From contig NZ_CP074570.1 in NCBI RefSeq assembly GCF_019900845.1, positions 1,116,001-1,180,000 on the forward strand: a DNA stretch of 64,000 nucleotides, given 5' to 3'. The position numbers and the translations under genes are program-made. Source of the stretch: Paraneptunicella aestuarii. GTDB taxonomy: Bacteria > Pseudomonadota > Gammaproteobacteria > Enterobacterales > Alteromonadaceae. The notes under the pieces were generated by a model. It did not search any database and was not told where the DNA came from. It saw only the letters and a list, made by a program, of their open reading frames with translations. Positions 42,962 to 52,737 of the stretch are shown here, piece after piece; position 1 is the first letter of the stretch, and every line of letters starts with the position of its first letter.

Positions 42962-44737
42962 TTAATACAAAGGCGAATAGGGATGATGCCTTTCCAATGC
43001 ATGGGTCTTAATTTGTGGTATGTCTTCGAGCTGTATTCCCAGTACATAGACGGCTTTCTGTAAAAACGTTTGTTCTTCGTTACTGAGTGCTCTCTCTGGC
43101 GCATAGATCTGTTTGCAAAGTACCATTCCGCAACCTAGCAGAGCTGCGATTTTAAGTTTCTTGTTACTGCGTTTTTCTGTTTCAAAAGCTGCACTTTGTT
43201 CCAGATAATCCAGTGCTTGAATCAATTCTCGATCCTGAATCCAGCATTTTGCCAATGTAATGCCATGTTCTGGTAAATGATTAGGAGATTCCACTGGATA
43301 AAGATCGCTGGTTTTGTAGCCAGCTGAGGGACTTTTCGTGGTTAATTCTGTTTTTAGTGAGGCGATGGTAAAGAGTCCAGAGCTGGCAAACCCTGCCCAG
43401 CACATGGCTTGTTCTGCCGGGAATGATCTCCCTTGTTCAGCAATAATCGCCACAATTTGCTTAAATGTTGCTGTGTATTGCAGCAAGTATTCTTGTAGTG
43501 GGAAATAATGCTGATTGAGGCGCACATTGAGTGCATGCTCCATCAATATGGCGTTGGCTCTATCAAGTCCATGCATCAGCAAGGCGTGTTTTACATCGCT
43601 AATTTTCAAGTGTTCCCGGGAATATTGGCTTGCAGTGTTTCTTATATGGTTAGCGAACACTGGTTCATCGGAAATTAATTGAGTTAGCTCATTGATTTCA
43701 AAGTCATCGTTTTGAAGATGAGCCTGGATCTTCAATAACGTTGGAGGGGGCTTATCCAGGCGGAAGGGGATGTAACTTAATTGACGAACATCTTGATCCG
43801 GTTGTCCCTCAACGAACCCTTTCCAGTCCTGGTTCCACCAGTCATCAATTCGTTCCAGATGTTTTAAGTGCTGTGTGCCTAGAGCTTGTTTTATCTGGTT
43901 TCCTGTAATGGTTTCGACTTCTGCTGAACAGTTGGATGTTTGGGCGTCGAAGTATTTACCTACAAGTGAGTTTTGTAGCAGCGAAAGAACCAGAAAGTAG
44001 CGTTGATCATGAAGTTTTACGATAGAGCCGGGTGGAAAAAGCCCGGGATAAGAAAGTAGAGACTCTATCTTTTGATATTCACTGCTGGGTAATTGCTGAG
44101 CAATTCTTTGTAATGCATTGGCAAAACTTGTCGCGGCTTGTTGCTGGTTCCGTGTCATTAAAAAGCCAAAGCAGCTAGTGATGGACAGCAGTTTGTTGAG
44201 CGTATGCTGTCCTTTAATATGCTTCAAGGTGGCTAATGGTGATGAATGCCAACGTTGTTCAGCTTTTTGTAATCCTTGATACCAGATTTCCAGAGAGAGC
44301 TTTTTCAGTGCTTTTAGCAATGGCAGGTTATGTGTTCTTATTTGAGAGCGAACGCTTTTTGTGTCTGTCTCTTGTGCATCGGTTTCCTGATCTTTCTTCA
44401 GGTTAAGATGGCCGGCAAATTGGCTGATAACACAACAAAGCAACTGTTGTAATGCGGTTTCATTCCAGTTTTCTCGCTGAGCAAGCAAGTAGGTGCATAC
44501 GAGTTGGTTAAAAACCAGATTAATAGAATAGGGCAATGATGGTTTGTTAAAGTGCAGTTGTGCGACTAGTTGCTCTGGATATTGACGCCCTGACAAAATA
44601 AATTGATCACTGAAGTCGAAGGTGGCTTGAAGCAGAGAAGTGGATATTTTTTGCTGTTGATAAGCAATAATCAATCGTGCCAAGTCCCTGTACAACTCAT
44701 GAAGCTGGTGTGCAATCTTGGTATTAGCGTTCGACAC
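42962..44737 (-). CDS. HDOD-domain protein
   Basis: The 591 residues contain an HDOD-like domain (~330-560): FEINELTQLISDEPVFANHI, then ISDVKHALLMHGLDRANAIL and a later AMCWAGFASSGLFTIASL. The His-Asp metal pair of true HD hydrolases is not evident, as is normal for HDOD proteins, which act as signalling scaffolds. The N-terminal ~320 residues are mostly helical and unassigned. The start is GTG with AGGA just ahead. It is probably a cytoplasmic regulator of unknown target. Confidence 0.75.
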   Translation of the reverse strand: MSNANTKIAHQLHELYRDLARLIIAYQQQKISTSLLQATFDFSDQFILSGRQYPEQLVAQLHFNKPSLPYSINLVFNQLVCTYLLAQRENWNETALQQLLCCVISQFAGHLNLKKDQETDAQETDTKSVRSQIRTHNLPLLKALKKLSLEIWYQGLQKAEQRWHSSPLATLKHIKGQHTLNKLLSITSCFGFLMTRNQQQAATSFANALQRIAQQLPSSEYQKIESLLSYPGLFPPGSIVKLHDQRYFLVLSLLQNSLVGKYFDAQTSNCSAEVETITGNQIKQALGTQHLKHLERIDDWWNQDWKGFVEGQPDQDVRQLSYIPFRLDKPPPTLLKIQAHLQNDDFEINELTQLISDEPVFANHIRNTASQYSREHLKISDVKHALLMHGLDRANAILMEHALNVRLNQHYFPLQEYLLQYTATFKQIVAIIAEQGRSFPAEQAMCWAGFASSGLFTIASLKTELTTKSPSAGYKTSDLYPVESPNHLPEHGITLAKCWIQDRELIQALDYLEQSAAFETEKRSNKKLKIAALLGCGMVLCKQIYAPERALSNEEQTFLQKAVYVLGIQLEDIPQIKTHALERHHPYSPLY

Positions 44738-44799
44738 GATATCCTGTACTTTAATACTTGTGGTTTAACTTACGGTTGTTTGCCGTGATGCATGCTTGT

Positions 44800-45171
44800 T
44801 TAGCTGTCCTGAAATTGAGTATAGGCATTTTTCCCCAACGCGATTAATACATCGTTTTTAAATAACAGGGGAGTGCATTCATCTTGAGAAGTAAAACCAT
44901 CAGCGGTTTTGCGTTGAGTTCGGTAGAACATCACTTGTAGCTTGTCTTTGGCGACCATTTTCGCTTCGCTGATATCGGGAGAACCCAGTAATTCAAGAAT
45001 GGCGCTATGAGTAGCTCCTAATTTTAACGTGGCAATTTTCATGCTGTTATATTCTTCCCTGTCTTCCCATTTCATATTGTCAGGTTTATCTGGGAAATAG
45101 AGAATAACTAGTGCCGCAAAGGCCATGTATACGACAATTCCCAGAGAGACACGTTTAACGATTTTATTCAT
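44800..45171 (-). CDS. DUF3192 protein, membrane-anchored
   Basis: The 123 residues have one N-terminal membrane segment (LGIVVYMAFAALVILYF, ~10-26) and a small BamE-like domain with MKIATLKLGATHSAILELLG, MFYRT and DECTPLLFKNDVLIALG. It is clearly paralogous to the lipoprotein at 49147, sharing the spacing of FYRT, DECTPL and FK(N/D)D. The function is unknown. Confidence 0.8.
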   Translation of the reverse strand: MNKIVKRVSLGIVVYMAFAALVILYFPDKPDNMKWEDREEYNSMKIATLKLGATHSAILELLGSPDISEAKMVAKDKLQVMFYRTQRKTADGFTSQDECTPLLFKNDVLIALGKNAYTQFQDS

Positions 45172-45216
45172 TTTTCCGTACAGTCGTTCGCTTAACTCTT
45201 TGGAATTGTAAAACAG

Positions 45217-45258
45217 TGCCGGAATAAATCTACGGTTTTAATCGTAAATTTTCCGGCA
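45217..45258 (-). terminator. Hairpin downstream of ppnN
   Basis: TGCCGGAA and TTCCGGCA form an 8-bp stem with a further inner pairing (TACG / CGTA). It lies 41 bp after the ppnN stop. The following minus-strand bases are CTGTTTTA, so it is a moderate terminator candidate. Confidence 0.5.
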
Positions 45259-45298
45259 TTGGGAGAAGGTTCAGGTCAATAAGGTTGAAACCTAAGGA

Positions 45299-46657
45299 TT
45301 AAGAGCGAATTACCTCATAACACGGAATATATTCACTACCGGGTAATTTCATGCGTTTTTGGGCAACAAATGACTTCAATAGTGCGTCCATCATTTCCAT
45401 GAGTTTAGGATCACCATTAATCTGGAATGGCCCATGTTCACGAATTTGAGCCAAACCTTCCGCTTTGACATTACCCGCAACAATACCCGAAAAGGCTCTG
45501 CGCAGAGCGGCAGCCAGCGACGCTTTGGGTTGATCAAAGCTCAGGTTCAGATTGCTCATATTTTCATGACTTGGGAAGAATGGCTTCTGGAACTCCTGTT
45601 CAATTTTTAATGACCAATTGAAATGGTAGGAATCGCCGGTTTCTTTACGATACTGTCTTACGTCAGCCTGACGTTGCTTTATCAAACGCGCGGCTTTTAC
45701 AGGATCATCGACAACGATATCGTAAAGTTTTTGTGCTTCTTCACCTAATGTCGCACCAACGAAAGCATCAATGGAACGGAAGTATTCTTCACATTCTTTA
45801 GGGCCTGTGAGCACGATGGGTAATATTTGATCCTTGTTCTTTTCATGCAGCATGATGCCAAGCAAGTACAACAATTCTTCGGCTGTGCCCACACCACCCG
45901 GGAAAATGACAATGGCATGAGCGGTACGCACAAAGGCTTCCAAACGTTTCTCGATATCAGGCATGATAACCAGCTTGTCTACGATAGGGTTTGGTGGCTC
46001 CGCGGCAATAATACTTGGTTCAGTAATACCTAAATAACGGCCATGTTGATAGCGCTGCTTGGCATGACCAATGGTCGCCCCTTTCATTGGCCCTTTCATG
46101 GCGCCAGGCCCACAACCGGTACAAATATTCATTTCACGCAGGCCAAGTTGATAGCCTACTTTTTTGGTGTATTTGTATTCGATATCGTTAATGGAGTGTC
46201 CACCCCAGCAAACCACCATATTGGGGTCTTGCTCGGTGCGGATAACCTCTGCGTTACGCAACATATCAAACACTACGTGGGTGATATGTACAGCATCGGT
46301 TAAATCAAGTTCATGGGTTTCTAATTTGGCACTCATGTGCAATAGATCGCGCAAAACCGCAAACAAGTGTTCGTGTACACCTTGCATGATCTTGCCATCG
46401 ACAAAAGAGATTTCCGGAGGATTGACCAACTCGATTTTTACGCCGCGTTCTCTGCGTATGAGGTTAACTTCAAAATCTTCATAAGGAGAGAACATTTCCT
46501 CGAAATCGTCTTTTTCGGCGCCACTGTTTAATACGGCCAAACAACAGTTTCGGAAGATTTGATACAGTTCCTTACTGGTTGATTGATCTAATCTGTCAAC
46601 TTCAAGTTGTGACAGCTGACTCATAACGCCGAGAGCGTTTAGTTGTATTGTGCTCAT
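45299..46657 (-). CDS. ppnN: Nucleotide 5'-monophosphate nucleosidase (PpnN/YgdH, LOG family)
   Basis: The 452 residues match PpnN length. The Rossmann-like LOG domain has [29 protein letters not shown] and the catalytic-type motif [19 protein letters not shown] (~265), equivalent to PGGxGTxxE. The N- and C-terminal extensions set it apart from short LOG proteins. It hydrolyses the glycosidic bond of purine and pyrimidine monophosphates; in E. coli it is modulated by (p)ppGpp. The start is ATG with GAGG ahead. Confidence 0.93.
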   Translation of the reverse strand: MSTIQLNALGVMSQLSQLEVDRLDQSTSKELYQIFRNCCLAVLNSGAEKDDFEEMFSPYEDFEVNLIRRERGVKIELVNPPEISFVDGKIMQGVHEHLFAVLRDLLHMSAKLETHELDLTDAVHITHVVFDMLRNAEVIRTEQDPNMVVCWGGHSINDIEYKYTKKVGYQLGLREMNICTGCGPGAMKGPMKGATIGHAKQRYQHGRYLGITEPSIIAAEPPNPIVDKLVIMPDIEKRLEAFVRTAHAIVIFPGGVGTAEELLYLLGIMLHEKNKDQILPIVLTGPKECEEYFRSIDAFVGATLGEEAQKLYDIVVDDPVKAARLIKQRQADVRQYRKETGDSYHFNWSLKIEQEFQKPFFPSHENMSNLNLSFDQPKASLAAALRRAFSGIVAGNVKAEGLAQIREHGPFQINGDPKLMEMMDALLKSFVAQKRMKLPGSEYIPCYEVIRS

Positions 46658-46990
46658 CGTATAGAGGTTCCTCAGAGGTTGGCGATTTGACTACTGTTGC
46701 CAACGGTTAAAGGGAATATAAAGCGAAGTTCAGTTGAATAGACGGTGTTATTTGTATTCAAGGTCGATAAGACTGAGCAACGCTTACCTGCGAATTTATG
46801 ATTAACTTCAACTCGGGATAAGACTCTGATTTCTGATGGCTATTTTGAGTGCTTCTTTGGTTTTGCTGACTAAAAATGGCTGATCAAAAATAAAATGAGT
46901 GATGCCTATTCCTCATAAATGCATCTTCTTATTCCGGGTTGAGGCTAATAACGTAAAATTCAGATCAATTAAGTCTGTCTTTAAGTTTGG

Positions 46991-47018
46991 TTTTAGTTGA
47001 CCATTTGGTCAACTAAAA
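46991..47018. promoter_or_regulatory. 28-bp palindrome, operator-like
   Basis: TTTTAGTTGACCA and its perfect complement are separated by two T, lying in the 435-bp gap between queF (ends 47093) and ppnN (starts 46657). No T tract follows on either strand, so an operator for a dimeric repressor is as likely as a terminator. The core TTGACCA/TGGTCAA resembles TetR-family sites in symmetry only. The rest of the gap (46658-46990, 47019-47092) shows no gene. Confidence 0.5.
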
Positions 47019-47092
47019 GTCAATTTAAAGAAATAGCTTCATTACCCGATATTTACGTTACTCTATTCTTGAGAGAAAAAAAACTACCAGTT

Positions 47093-47950
47093 TTACTGGC
47101 GTATTAAACGCAGGTTTTCATAAGGTGCTTCGAAATTACTGCGGAATGGGTTGATATCAAGTCCCCCCCTTCGCGTGTACCGGGCAAGTACGGTCAGTGA
47201 TTCAGGCTCACATGTGTTCAATATATCGTTAAAAATCCGCTCAACACATTGTTCATGAAACTCATTGTGTTGTCTGAACCCTACAAGATATTTCAATAAG
47301 CCTTCACGTTGTATTTTCGGGCCTTTGTACTTGATCAATACGCTCGCCCAATCAGGTTGTCCTGTAATCAGGCAGTTTGATTTCAAAAGATGGCTGTGTA
47401 ATGTCTCTGTGACTATTTCCGAATCTGTTTGTAATAGCTGACTGTCGGGCTGATAACTTGAAATTGTAACGTCCTGATCATCAATACACTCGCCAGGTAA
47501 CTGTGCTATTTGTTGCTGTGAGCTTAAGCTTGCGACGGGAGCTATCTGAACATTCACGGTTTCCCCTGCACAACCAGACAAATCCTGTTTTAGTTTCTCA
47601 ACAACCTCTTCAAGTGTGGCAAAACGGGTCTGGTTGAAGCTATTCAGATACATTTTGAATGATTTTGACTCAATCAGATTCGGCGATGTTACCGGAACCC
47701 GACACTCCAAAATGGCGACATTGGGCTTACCTTTTTCATTCAACCAGGAAAATTCATAGCCGTTCCACAAATCATCACCCGAAAACGGTAGTAATTTTTG
47801 CAAGCCGATAGCATTTCTTCCCAGCTCTCTAGACACCGCCTGTAATAGCTTTGGGTTGTAATTTTCCTCATAGGTGACTTCCTTACCCAGGGTTAGGTGA
47901 GCTAATTCACCTGACTGTTCTATTTGTGAGCGAGTAGAAGTCTGTGTCAT
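47093..47950 (-). CDS. queF: NADPH-dependent 7-cyano-7-deazaguanine reductase, long (type II) form
   Basis: The 285-residue length fits the bimodular E. coli type. The catalytic Cys193 in [17 protein letters not shown] and Asp200 are present, and [18 protein letters not shown] carries the glutamate-histidine substrate site. It reduces preQ0 to preQ1 in queuosine synthesis. It is divergent from syd with an 83-bp shared upstream region. Confidence 0.95.
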   Translation of the reverse strand: MTQTSTRSQIEQSGELAHLTLGKEVTYEENYNPKLLQAVSRELGRNAIGLQKLLPFSGDDLWNGYEFSWLNEKGKPNVAILECRVPVTSPNLIESKSFKMYLNSFNQTRFATLEEVVEKLKQDLSGCAGETVNVQIAPVASLSSQQQIAQLPGECIDDQDVTISSYQPDSQLLQTDSEIVTETLHSHLLKSNCLITGQPDWASVLIKYKGPKIQREGLLKYLVGFRQHNEFHEQCVERIFNDILNTCEPESLTVLARYTRRGGLDINPFRSNFEAPYENLRLIRQ

Positions 47951-48033
47951 GATAATTGCATCCTAAACAAAAACGTTTATGTTAACCTAAATCGAACTGA
48001 TGGAGTTTATCAGAGACTTTAGTAGGATTTTAT

Positions 48034-48585
48034 ATGCTGTCGAGGACTAAAGCTGCATTATTGGGTTTTGTGGAAAAATACGTTGAAGTTTATCGCGATG
48101 CAGGCAAAGAACTGCGTGTTAACTTCGATTGTAGTTGGGAGTCGCCTTGTGTCACTGAGTGTGATTCAGAAGGCAGTTGTATATGGACTCCCACAGCTCA
48201 GAATATTGAGCTGAATTTCAATAAACTTGAAATGGGTATGGATATGCAGATACATCCTGATTATCAGGATTATTTCTGCTGTTTTTGGAGTGATCATCTA
48301 AACGCCAGAGCGGCACGAGGTGATTTGCAACTGTTAATGGTATGGAACCAGGATGATTTTGTTCGTTTACAAGAAAACCTGATTGCGCACTTATTGATGA
48401 AGCGTCGTCTGGGGCAACGTGACACCTTGTTTTTCGCTCAAACTGAAGACGAAAATTACATTTTGTCTGTGTTGAATGGAACGGGGGAGGTTGTGTTAGA
48501 GCCCGTTGGGCAAGAGCCCGGTGAAATATTGGCTTCTGATCTGGCAGAGTTTATCTCTGAATTGAAACCTGTCGTGGTTGATTAG
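48034..48585 (+). CDS. syd: SecY-interacting protein Syd
   Basis: The 183-residue length matches the family. It starts MLSRTKAALLGFVEKYVEVY and has WESPCV, DMQIHPDYQDYFCCFWSD and AERG-like GDLQLLMVWNQDDFVRLQEN, typical of Syd. Syd binds SecY on the cytoplasmic face and is thought to check translocon quality. Its presence is common in Enterobacterales, Vibrio and Alteromonadales. ATG start after AGGA. Confidence 0.92.
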   Translation: MLSRTKAALLGFVEKYVEVYRDAGKELRVNFDCSWESPCVTECDSEGSCIWTPTAQNIELNFNKLEMGMDMQIHPDYQDYFCCFWSDHLNARAARGDLQLLMVWNQDDFVRLQENLIAHLLMKRRLGQRDTLFFAQTEDENYILSVLNGTGEVVLEPVGQEPGEILASDLAEFISELKPVVVD

Positions 48586-48626
48586 ATTTTCTGACAAAAT
48601 CTTCTGGTTAAATCTTCAGGGCGATT

Positions 48627-48657
48627 GCATACCAAGCACTATTTAAGCTTGGTATGC
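48627..48657. terminator. Convergent hairpin between syd and the small coiled-coil gene
   Basis: A perfect 11-bp stem GCATACCAAGC / GCTTGGTATGC has a 9-nt loop. It overlaps the end of the minus-strand gene at 48639. It lacks a clear T tract, so terminator function is moderate. Confidence 0.55.
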
Positions 48658-48947
48658 AGTACATTCACCAAAGCTTCCAGCCTTTGCAGTTTATCTTCTA
48701 ATTGCTGTACTTTCTCAATGAGCTCTGCCTTACTCATTTCTGAGTGAGACTTGTTACTACTCTTCGATTCGTTATCTTCTTGCGATTCGGTTAATTCCAT
48801 ATCCGGATTAGCTTTCCAATATTGCACCGCGGCAACCAGATCCGATAAATGATATTGCTTTGGCGCTTTTGCTTTCAATAAGCCGACACTTGGACGTTTT
48901 CCTTGCTGAGCAAGTTGTTGGCAAATTTTTATCAGGGTTTGATCCAC
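48639..48947 (-). CDS. Small coiled-coil protein, possible DNA-binding N-terminus
   Basis: In this 102-residue protein, residues ~1-50 (GKRPSVGLLKAKAPKQYHLS, then LVAAVQYWKANP) resemble the winged-helix start of KfrA-like proteins. A Ser/Glu/Asn-rich linker follows, then a coiled coil (~72-102, IEKVQQLEDKLQRLEALVNV). A role in DNA binding is a guess. It lies between syd and a DUF3192 gene and reads away from the latter. Confidence 0.6.
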   Translation of the reverse strand: MDQTLIKICQQLAQQGKRPSVGLLKAKAPKQYHLSDLVAAVQYWKANPDMELTESQEDNESKSSNKSHSEMSKAELIEKVQQLEDKLQRLEALVNVLHTKLK

Positions 48948-49146
48948 TGCTGATTCCTGCTACTTCTGTTTAAGGGTGTGAATTTAACTACATAATAGTG
49001 AAATTGCTCAATAGATGAGGATGCTAATTAAAGTGGTTTTTTATTAAATTCAATTAAAACAATATGTTATGTTTTGGCATTGATATTGATTAGTCGATAC
49101 GGAATAACTAACCAAATACACACAGTCATAATAATAGGACAATACA

Positions 49147-49515
49147 ATGCAATTAAGAAAAATAGCCATGATGGCAATGATCCCGTTAGCGTTAACTTTG
49201 AGCGGATGTGTTATTAGTGTGGGAGGCGATGATGGATATGGCTCTCATGGCGATTGGGAAAATCGCGAACATCAGAATCGTGATAGTATTTCCAAGCTGC
49301 AACTGGATCTTAATCACTCTCAAGTGACCTCAATTCTGGGTGTTCCTGATTTTACCGAATTTCATAAAGCCGATGACAGCAGTTACATGGTGCTGTTTTA
49401 TCGTACTCACCGTCGTAAAGGTGATGGCATAACCACTAAAGATGAATGTACTCCATTAGTATTTAAAGACGACAAGCTAATCGGCTGGGGCGAAGCGTCT
49501 TACAACAAGCTTTAA
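49147..49515 (+). CDS. DUF3192 lipoprotein
   Basis: The 122 residues have a lipoprotein signal (ALTLSGC, Cys21) followed by a Gly/Asp/His-rich spacer and the DUF3192 domain with LQLDLNHSQVTSILGVPDF, LFYRTHRRKGDG and DECTPLVFKDDKLIGWG. It is paralogous to the protein at 44800 but lipid-anchored instead of membrane-spanning. BamE-like small domains often sit in the periplasm; the function is unknown. Confidence 0.85.
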   Translation: MQLRKIAMMAMIPLALTLSGCVISVGGDDGYGSHGDWENREHQNRDSISKLQLDLNHSQVTSILGVPDFTEFHKADDSSYMVLFYRTHRRKGDGITTKDECTPLVFKDDKLIGWGEASYNKL

Positions 49516-49550
49516 TTCTTCGTTCAGGTTGTTTTCCCAACCTTCTTTTT

Positions 49551-49580
49551 CTGTCGGGGTATTCCCCGGCAGCTTTTTAT
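49551..49580 (+). terminator. Intrinsic terminator after the DUF3192 lipoprotein gene
   Basis: A 9-bp stem CTGTCGGGG / CCCCGGCAG (one G-T pair) with a TATT loop is followed by CTTTTTATTT. The rest of the 308-bp gap to 49823 holds no gene I can support. Confidence 0.85.
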
Positions 49581-49823
49581 TTCCGGCTTTATTTTCTAAT
49601 TCGTCCATTTAACTGCTTCATTGATCCAGAACACTTCTATACTTAATACGAGTTCTATACTCACAACAAGGCGTTCAGTCATCAAGATTTGAGGTCAAGC
49701 AAGAAATTAATTGACCTGTAGGCTTATTTTTGTGACATTTTTATATAAAATTATTAACTCCTTGTTAACAAGTTCGTGTTCCTGGGGTAAGTTTGCAATT
49801 AAATTTGTGCAATAAGGATCGCT

Positions 49824-50522
49824 ATGACTAGCTGTGAAGCCATCGAGCAAAACCAAAATGTAAGAGCTGTATACCTTACTGCGGAAGATTTGAAGATAGC
49901 CTGCTCCCTTCTGTTTCAGGCATATCGGGATGATCCCGTCTTTTGCGATATTTTTCAGGTTAACCTGGAAGGTTACGAAACCCGTTTACGTTCTGCGATT
50001 CGTGAAGAGTTGAATGCGTTCTGGGCTGCCAAGCAACCTATGATTGGTTTGTTTGATGATGAACGCATGGTTGCAGTTGCCTGTTTGAACAGTTCTGAGG
50101 CTGCATTTGGCGCTGGTCGTTTTTGGCATTGGCGTTTGAAAATGCTGTTAACCGCGGGCTATTTCTGCACTATGCAAATGCTGGAAAAAGAGCAAAAAGT
50201 TCGAGAAAACGTGCCTGCCGAGCATTTTCATATGTTGTCTTTTATTGGCGTGCATCCTGATGCTCAGCATCACGGATTGGGTCATATATTGATGTCTGCG
50301 GTTGAGGGCGTCATGCTGGAAGATGACAATAGCTCTGGTATTGCAGTGTATGCGACCCTAGATAAGTACAGACACTTCTTTGAAAATGGCGGATATCGTT
50401 TGATCAAAGAGTTGGAAGTAGGAAATATCAAAGGTCATTTGATGTTTCGTGATAGAACCAATTCGGTTGCTAATCCTTCAAATTCATCTGGCTCAAGTTC
50501 GCCTGATAGTGCAGCCGCTTGA
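49824..50522 (+). CDS. GNAT-family N-acetyltransferase
   Basis: The 232 residues carry the acetyl-CoA motif MLSFIGVHPDAQHHGLGHIL (~134-153, Q-x-x-G-x-G type) and a C-terminal region FFENGGYRLIKELEVG. The last ~20 residues are Ser/Asn/Pro-rich and probably disordered. The substrate is unknown, and it has no operon partner. Confidence 0.83.
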   Translation: MTSCEAIEQNQNVRAVYLTAEDLKIACSLLFQAYRDDPVFCDIFQVNLEGYETRLRSAIREELNAFWAAKQPMIGLFDDERMVAVACLNSSEAAFGAGRFWHWRLKMLLTAGYFCTMQMLEKEQKVRENVPAEHFHMLSFIGVHPDAQHHGLGHILMSAVEGVMLEDDNSSGIAVYATLDKYRHFFENGGYRLIKELEVGNIKGHLMFRDRTNSVANPSNSSGSSSPDSAAA

Positions 50523-50562
50523 GTCTTGAACAGTTTGCTTCTTAAAATAAGTGTGAAGTAAC

Positions 50563-50868
50563 TTAACTCACCCGATAAGCAGGTAAATCGGTATTGATAA
50601 CCTGCTTACCTTTCATTTCCAATGTCCCCGAATAGCTGTCAGTTCCATTTCCTGAAAATTCAAATATAAAAAAGGTATGCCAATCAGGTTTGCCCCTGTG
50701 TATGCCTATTCGTGTTTTGAATCTAGCCACTGCGAGCAATTGCAGGTTTCTTTCCTGACAGAAATGGAACAGATGTCGATTTGCCCTTTCCGTGATACCA
50801 CGGATATGCCAAAACTGGATAGCAATAACGCTGCCTATCATTATGTAGATGATATCCATTAAGGTCAT
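50563..50868 (-). CDS. DUF3301 protein
   Basis: The 101 residues have one N-terminal membrane segment (MDIIYIMIGSVIAIQFW) and a basic C-terminal domain with CQERNLQLLAVARFKTRIGI and FFIFEFSGNGTDSYSGTL, matching DUF3301. In relatives this gene sits near yqcC and truC. The function is unknown. A second ATG three codons in is an alternative start. Confidence 0.8.
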   Translation of the reverse strand: MTLMDIIYIMIGSVIAIQFWHIRGITERANRHLFHFCQERNLQLLAVARFKTRIGIHRGKPDWHTFFIFEFSGNGTDSYSGTLEMKGKQVINTDLPAYRVS

Positions 50869-51058
50869 ATTCTAACGAGCTCCGAGAGTATGCTTTGTTG
50901 CACTGTTTCTAATCAGGAATACCCATGGTAGGGGCAAATTTCATTTTTACAACCAACGAAGTGTTCTAAAGATGAATAAATGGATCTTGTAATTTGATCG
51001 ATAAACCTTATATACAGCGGTTGTAATAGAAACTGGTCGACAATGTACAATTGAGAGT

Positions 51059-51400
51059 GTGCCATTGAGCGAGAAAATAATCAGTCACCAACAAGTTGAT
51101 ACGTTGTTGCAGGAATTGGAGTGGGTGCTTAAGTCTGTTTCACTCTGGAGTGAGCAGCCACCAGCTGAACAAGCCTTTGAAAGTAATTTACCTTTTTGCT
51201 GTGATACTATGTACTTTCAGGAGTGGTTGCAGTATGTTTTTCTACCCAGAATGAGAGGGATTATTGTCAAGCAATTACCCCTGCCTTCGAAAATGGCATT
51301 GTTGCCTATGGCTGAAGAGGCATTCATTAAACATGCTGGTATTGCTCCCTTGTTGGAAGTGATACGACGTATTGATACTTTCTTTAGTGAAAGCGAGTAG
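51059..51400 (+). CDS. yqcC: YqcC-family protein
   Basis: The 113-residue helical protein contains LLQELEWVLKSVSLWSEQPP, then PFCCDTMYFQEWLQYVFLPR and PSKMALLPMAEEAF, the conserved core of YqcC. The start is GTG. It precedes truC with a 23-bp gap, the same order as in E. coli (yqcC-truC-yqcA). The function is unknown. Confidence 0.9.
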   Translation: MPLSEKIISHQQVDTLLQELEWVLKSVSLWSEQPPAEQAFESNLPFCCDTMYFQEWLQYVFLPRMRGIIVKQLPLPSKMALLPMAEEAFIKHAGIAPLLEVIRRIDTFFSESE

Positions 51401-51423
51401 TGTTTGATGAAAGTGAGTAGTGC

Positions 51424-52170
51424 GTGTCTCTAAATATTCTCTATCAGGATGAACATATCGTTGCGGTTGATAAACCCGCAGGATTATTAGTACATCGGAG
51501 CATGATTGATCGGAGTGAAACCCGTTTTGCCATGCAGATGGTACGAGATCAAATCGGGCAGCATGTTTATACGGTTCATCGTTTGGATAAACCGACATCC
51601 GGTGTGTTGTTGTTTGCATTATCTTCTGATATTGCCAGAGTGCTTGGTGAGCAGTTTGCGAGTAATCAGGTACATAAAGGGTATACCGCAATTGTGAGGG
51701 GTTATATCCACGAGCAAGGTGTTATTGACTACCCATTAAAAGAAGAGTTGGACAAAATCGCAGACAAAATGGCGGACCAGGATAAAGAGGCGCAATCGGC
51801 TATTAGCCATTATGAGCCTGTTGCTACTTTTGAGCTGCCTTATCCGGTTGGGCGTTATCAAACAGCGCGTTATTCGCTGCTTAAGTTGTACCCTCAAACG
51901 GGAAGAAAGCATCAACTTCGTCGTCATATGGCTCATATTCGGCACCCCATTTTGGGTGACACCACGCATGGCGACGGTAAGCACAACGTTTTTGTGCGTG
52001 AACAATTTGGTTTTTATGGACTGGCGTTGAATGCGAATAGAATGTCCTTGAGGCATCCGGTCACCAATCAGTTATTGGAGATTGAAACATCTATTGATGA
52101 TCGCATCTTAACGTTGCTATCCCAGTGGGATTATCCCAAGCAAGAAATTCGAAAAATTTGGAGCAAGTAA
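51424..52170 (+). CDS. truC: tRNA pseudouridine(65) synthase
   Basis: The 248-residue RluA-family enzyme has the catalytic aspartate in YTVHRLDKPTSGVLLFA (~57), plus LVHRSMIDRSETRFAMQMV and LYPQTGRKHQLRRHMAHI. It isomerises U65 in tRNA. The start is GTG with a weak ribosome-binding site. The yqcC-truC-flavodoxin order supports TruC over RluA or RluC. Confidence 0.92.
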   Translation: MSLNILYQDEHIVAVDKPAGLLVHRSMIDRSETRFAMQMVRDQIGQHVYTVHRLDKPTSGVLLFALSSDIARVLGEQFASNQVHKGYTAIVRGYIHEQGVIDYPLKEELDKIADKMADQDKEAQSAISHYEPVATFELPYPVGRYQTARYSLLKLYPQTGRKHQLRRHMAHIRHPILGDTTHGDGKHNVFVREQFGFYGLALNANRMSLRHPVTNQLLEIETSIDDRILTLLSQWDYPKQEIRKIWSK

Positions 52171-52173
52171 TTC

Positions 52174-52617
52174 ATGTCTGAAGTTAGTATTTTTGTAGGT
52201 ACTGTATACGGCAATTCTCAAAGCGTCGCGGAAAGCGTGCAGCAAAAACTCTCGTCATTGGGATATAGCGCAGAAATTTACGATGATCCTAGTGTGGATG
52301 ATTTCAAAAAAGCGGAAAGTGTTCTGATTATCACTTCTACTACTGGTCAAGGTGAGTATCCGCCCAACGTAGAATTCTTCTTTGCCGATATTAAAGAGCA
52401 GATGCCAATGTTGAATGGCAAACCCTTTGCTGTTGTTGGATTAGCCGATAGCAGTTACGGTGATACTTTCGCTGGCGCTGGCAAACAAGCCTATGAATTA
52501 ATGCTTGAACTTCAGGGTAATCCTCTGGCTGACCTGAAAATTGTTGATGCAATGGAAACCTATGATGCGGAAGAAGATGTTCTGCCGTGGATTGATGAGG
52601 TTTATAAGCCGGTTTAA
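52174..52617 (+). CDS. Flavodoxin (MioC/YqcA-like)
   Basis: The 147 residues have the FMN phosphate loop VGTVYGNSQSVAESVQ at the N-terminus and TTGQGEYPPNVEFFFADI (~55) for the ring. It is short-chain flavodoxin size, 3 bp after truC, corresponding to YqcA in E. coli. It carries electrons to unknown partners. Confidence 0.9.
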   Translation: MSEVSIFVGTVYGNSQSVAESVQQKLSSLGYSAEIYDDPSVDDFKKAESVLIITSTTGQGEYPPNVEFFFADIKEQMPMLNGKPFAVVGLADSSYGDTFAGAGKQAYELMLELQGNPLADLKIVDAMETYDAEEDVLPWIDEVYKPV

Positions 52618-52687
52618 GCTGTTTGTGATAGCTGTTTTTAGCGACTTCTTCGTTAAATAAGTTGAATCACAAGTAAGGCTAAAAAGA

Positions 52688-52712
52688 AAAGGCTCGCAGA
52701 TTGCGAGCCTTT
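52688..52712. terminator. Bidirectional terminator between flavodoxin and dapD
   Basis: A perfect 11-bp stem AAAGGCTCGCA / TGCGAGCCTTT with a GAT loop has A- and T-rich borders, between two convergent genes. Confidence 0.92.
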
Positions 52713-52737
52713 CTATTTTAAGTCTATTTCAAACGAA

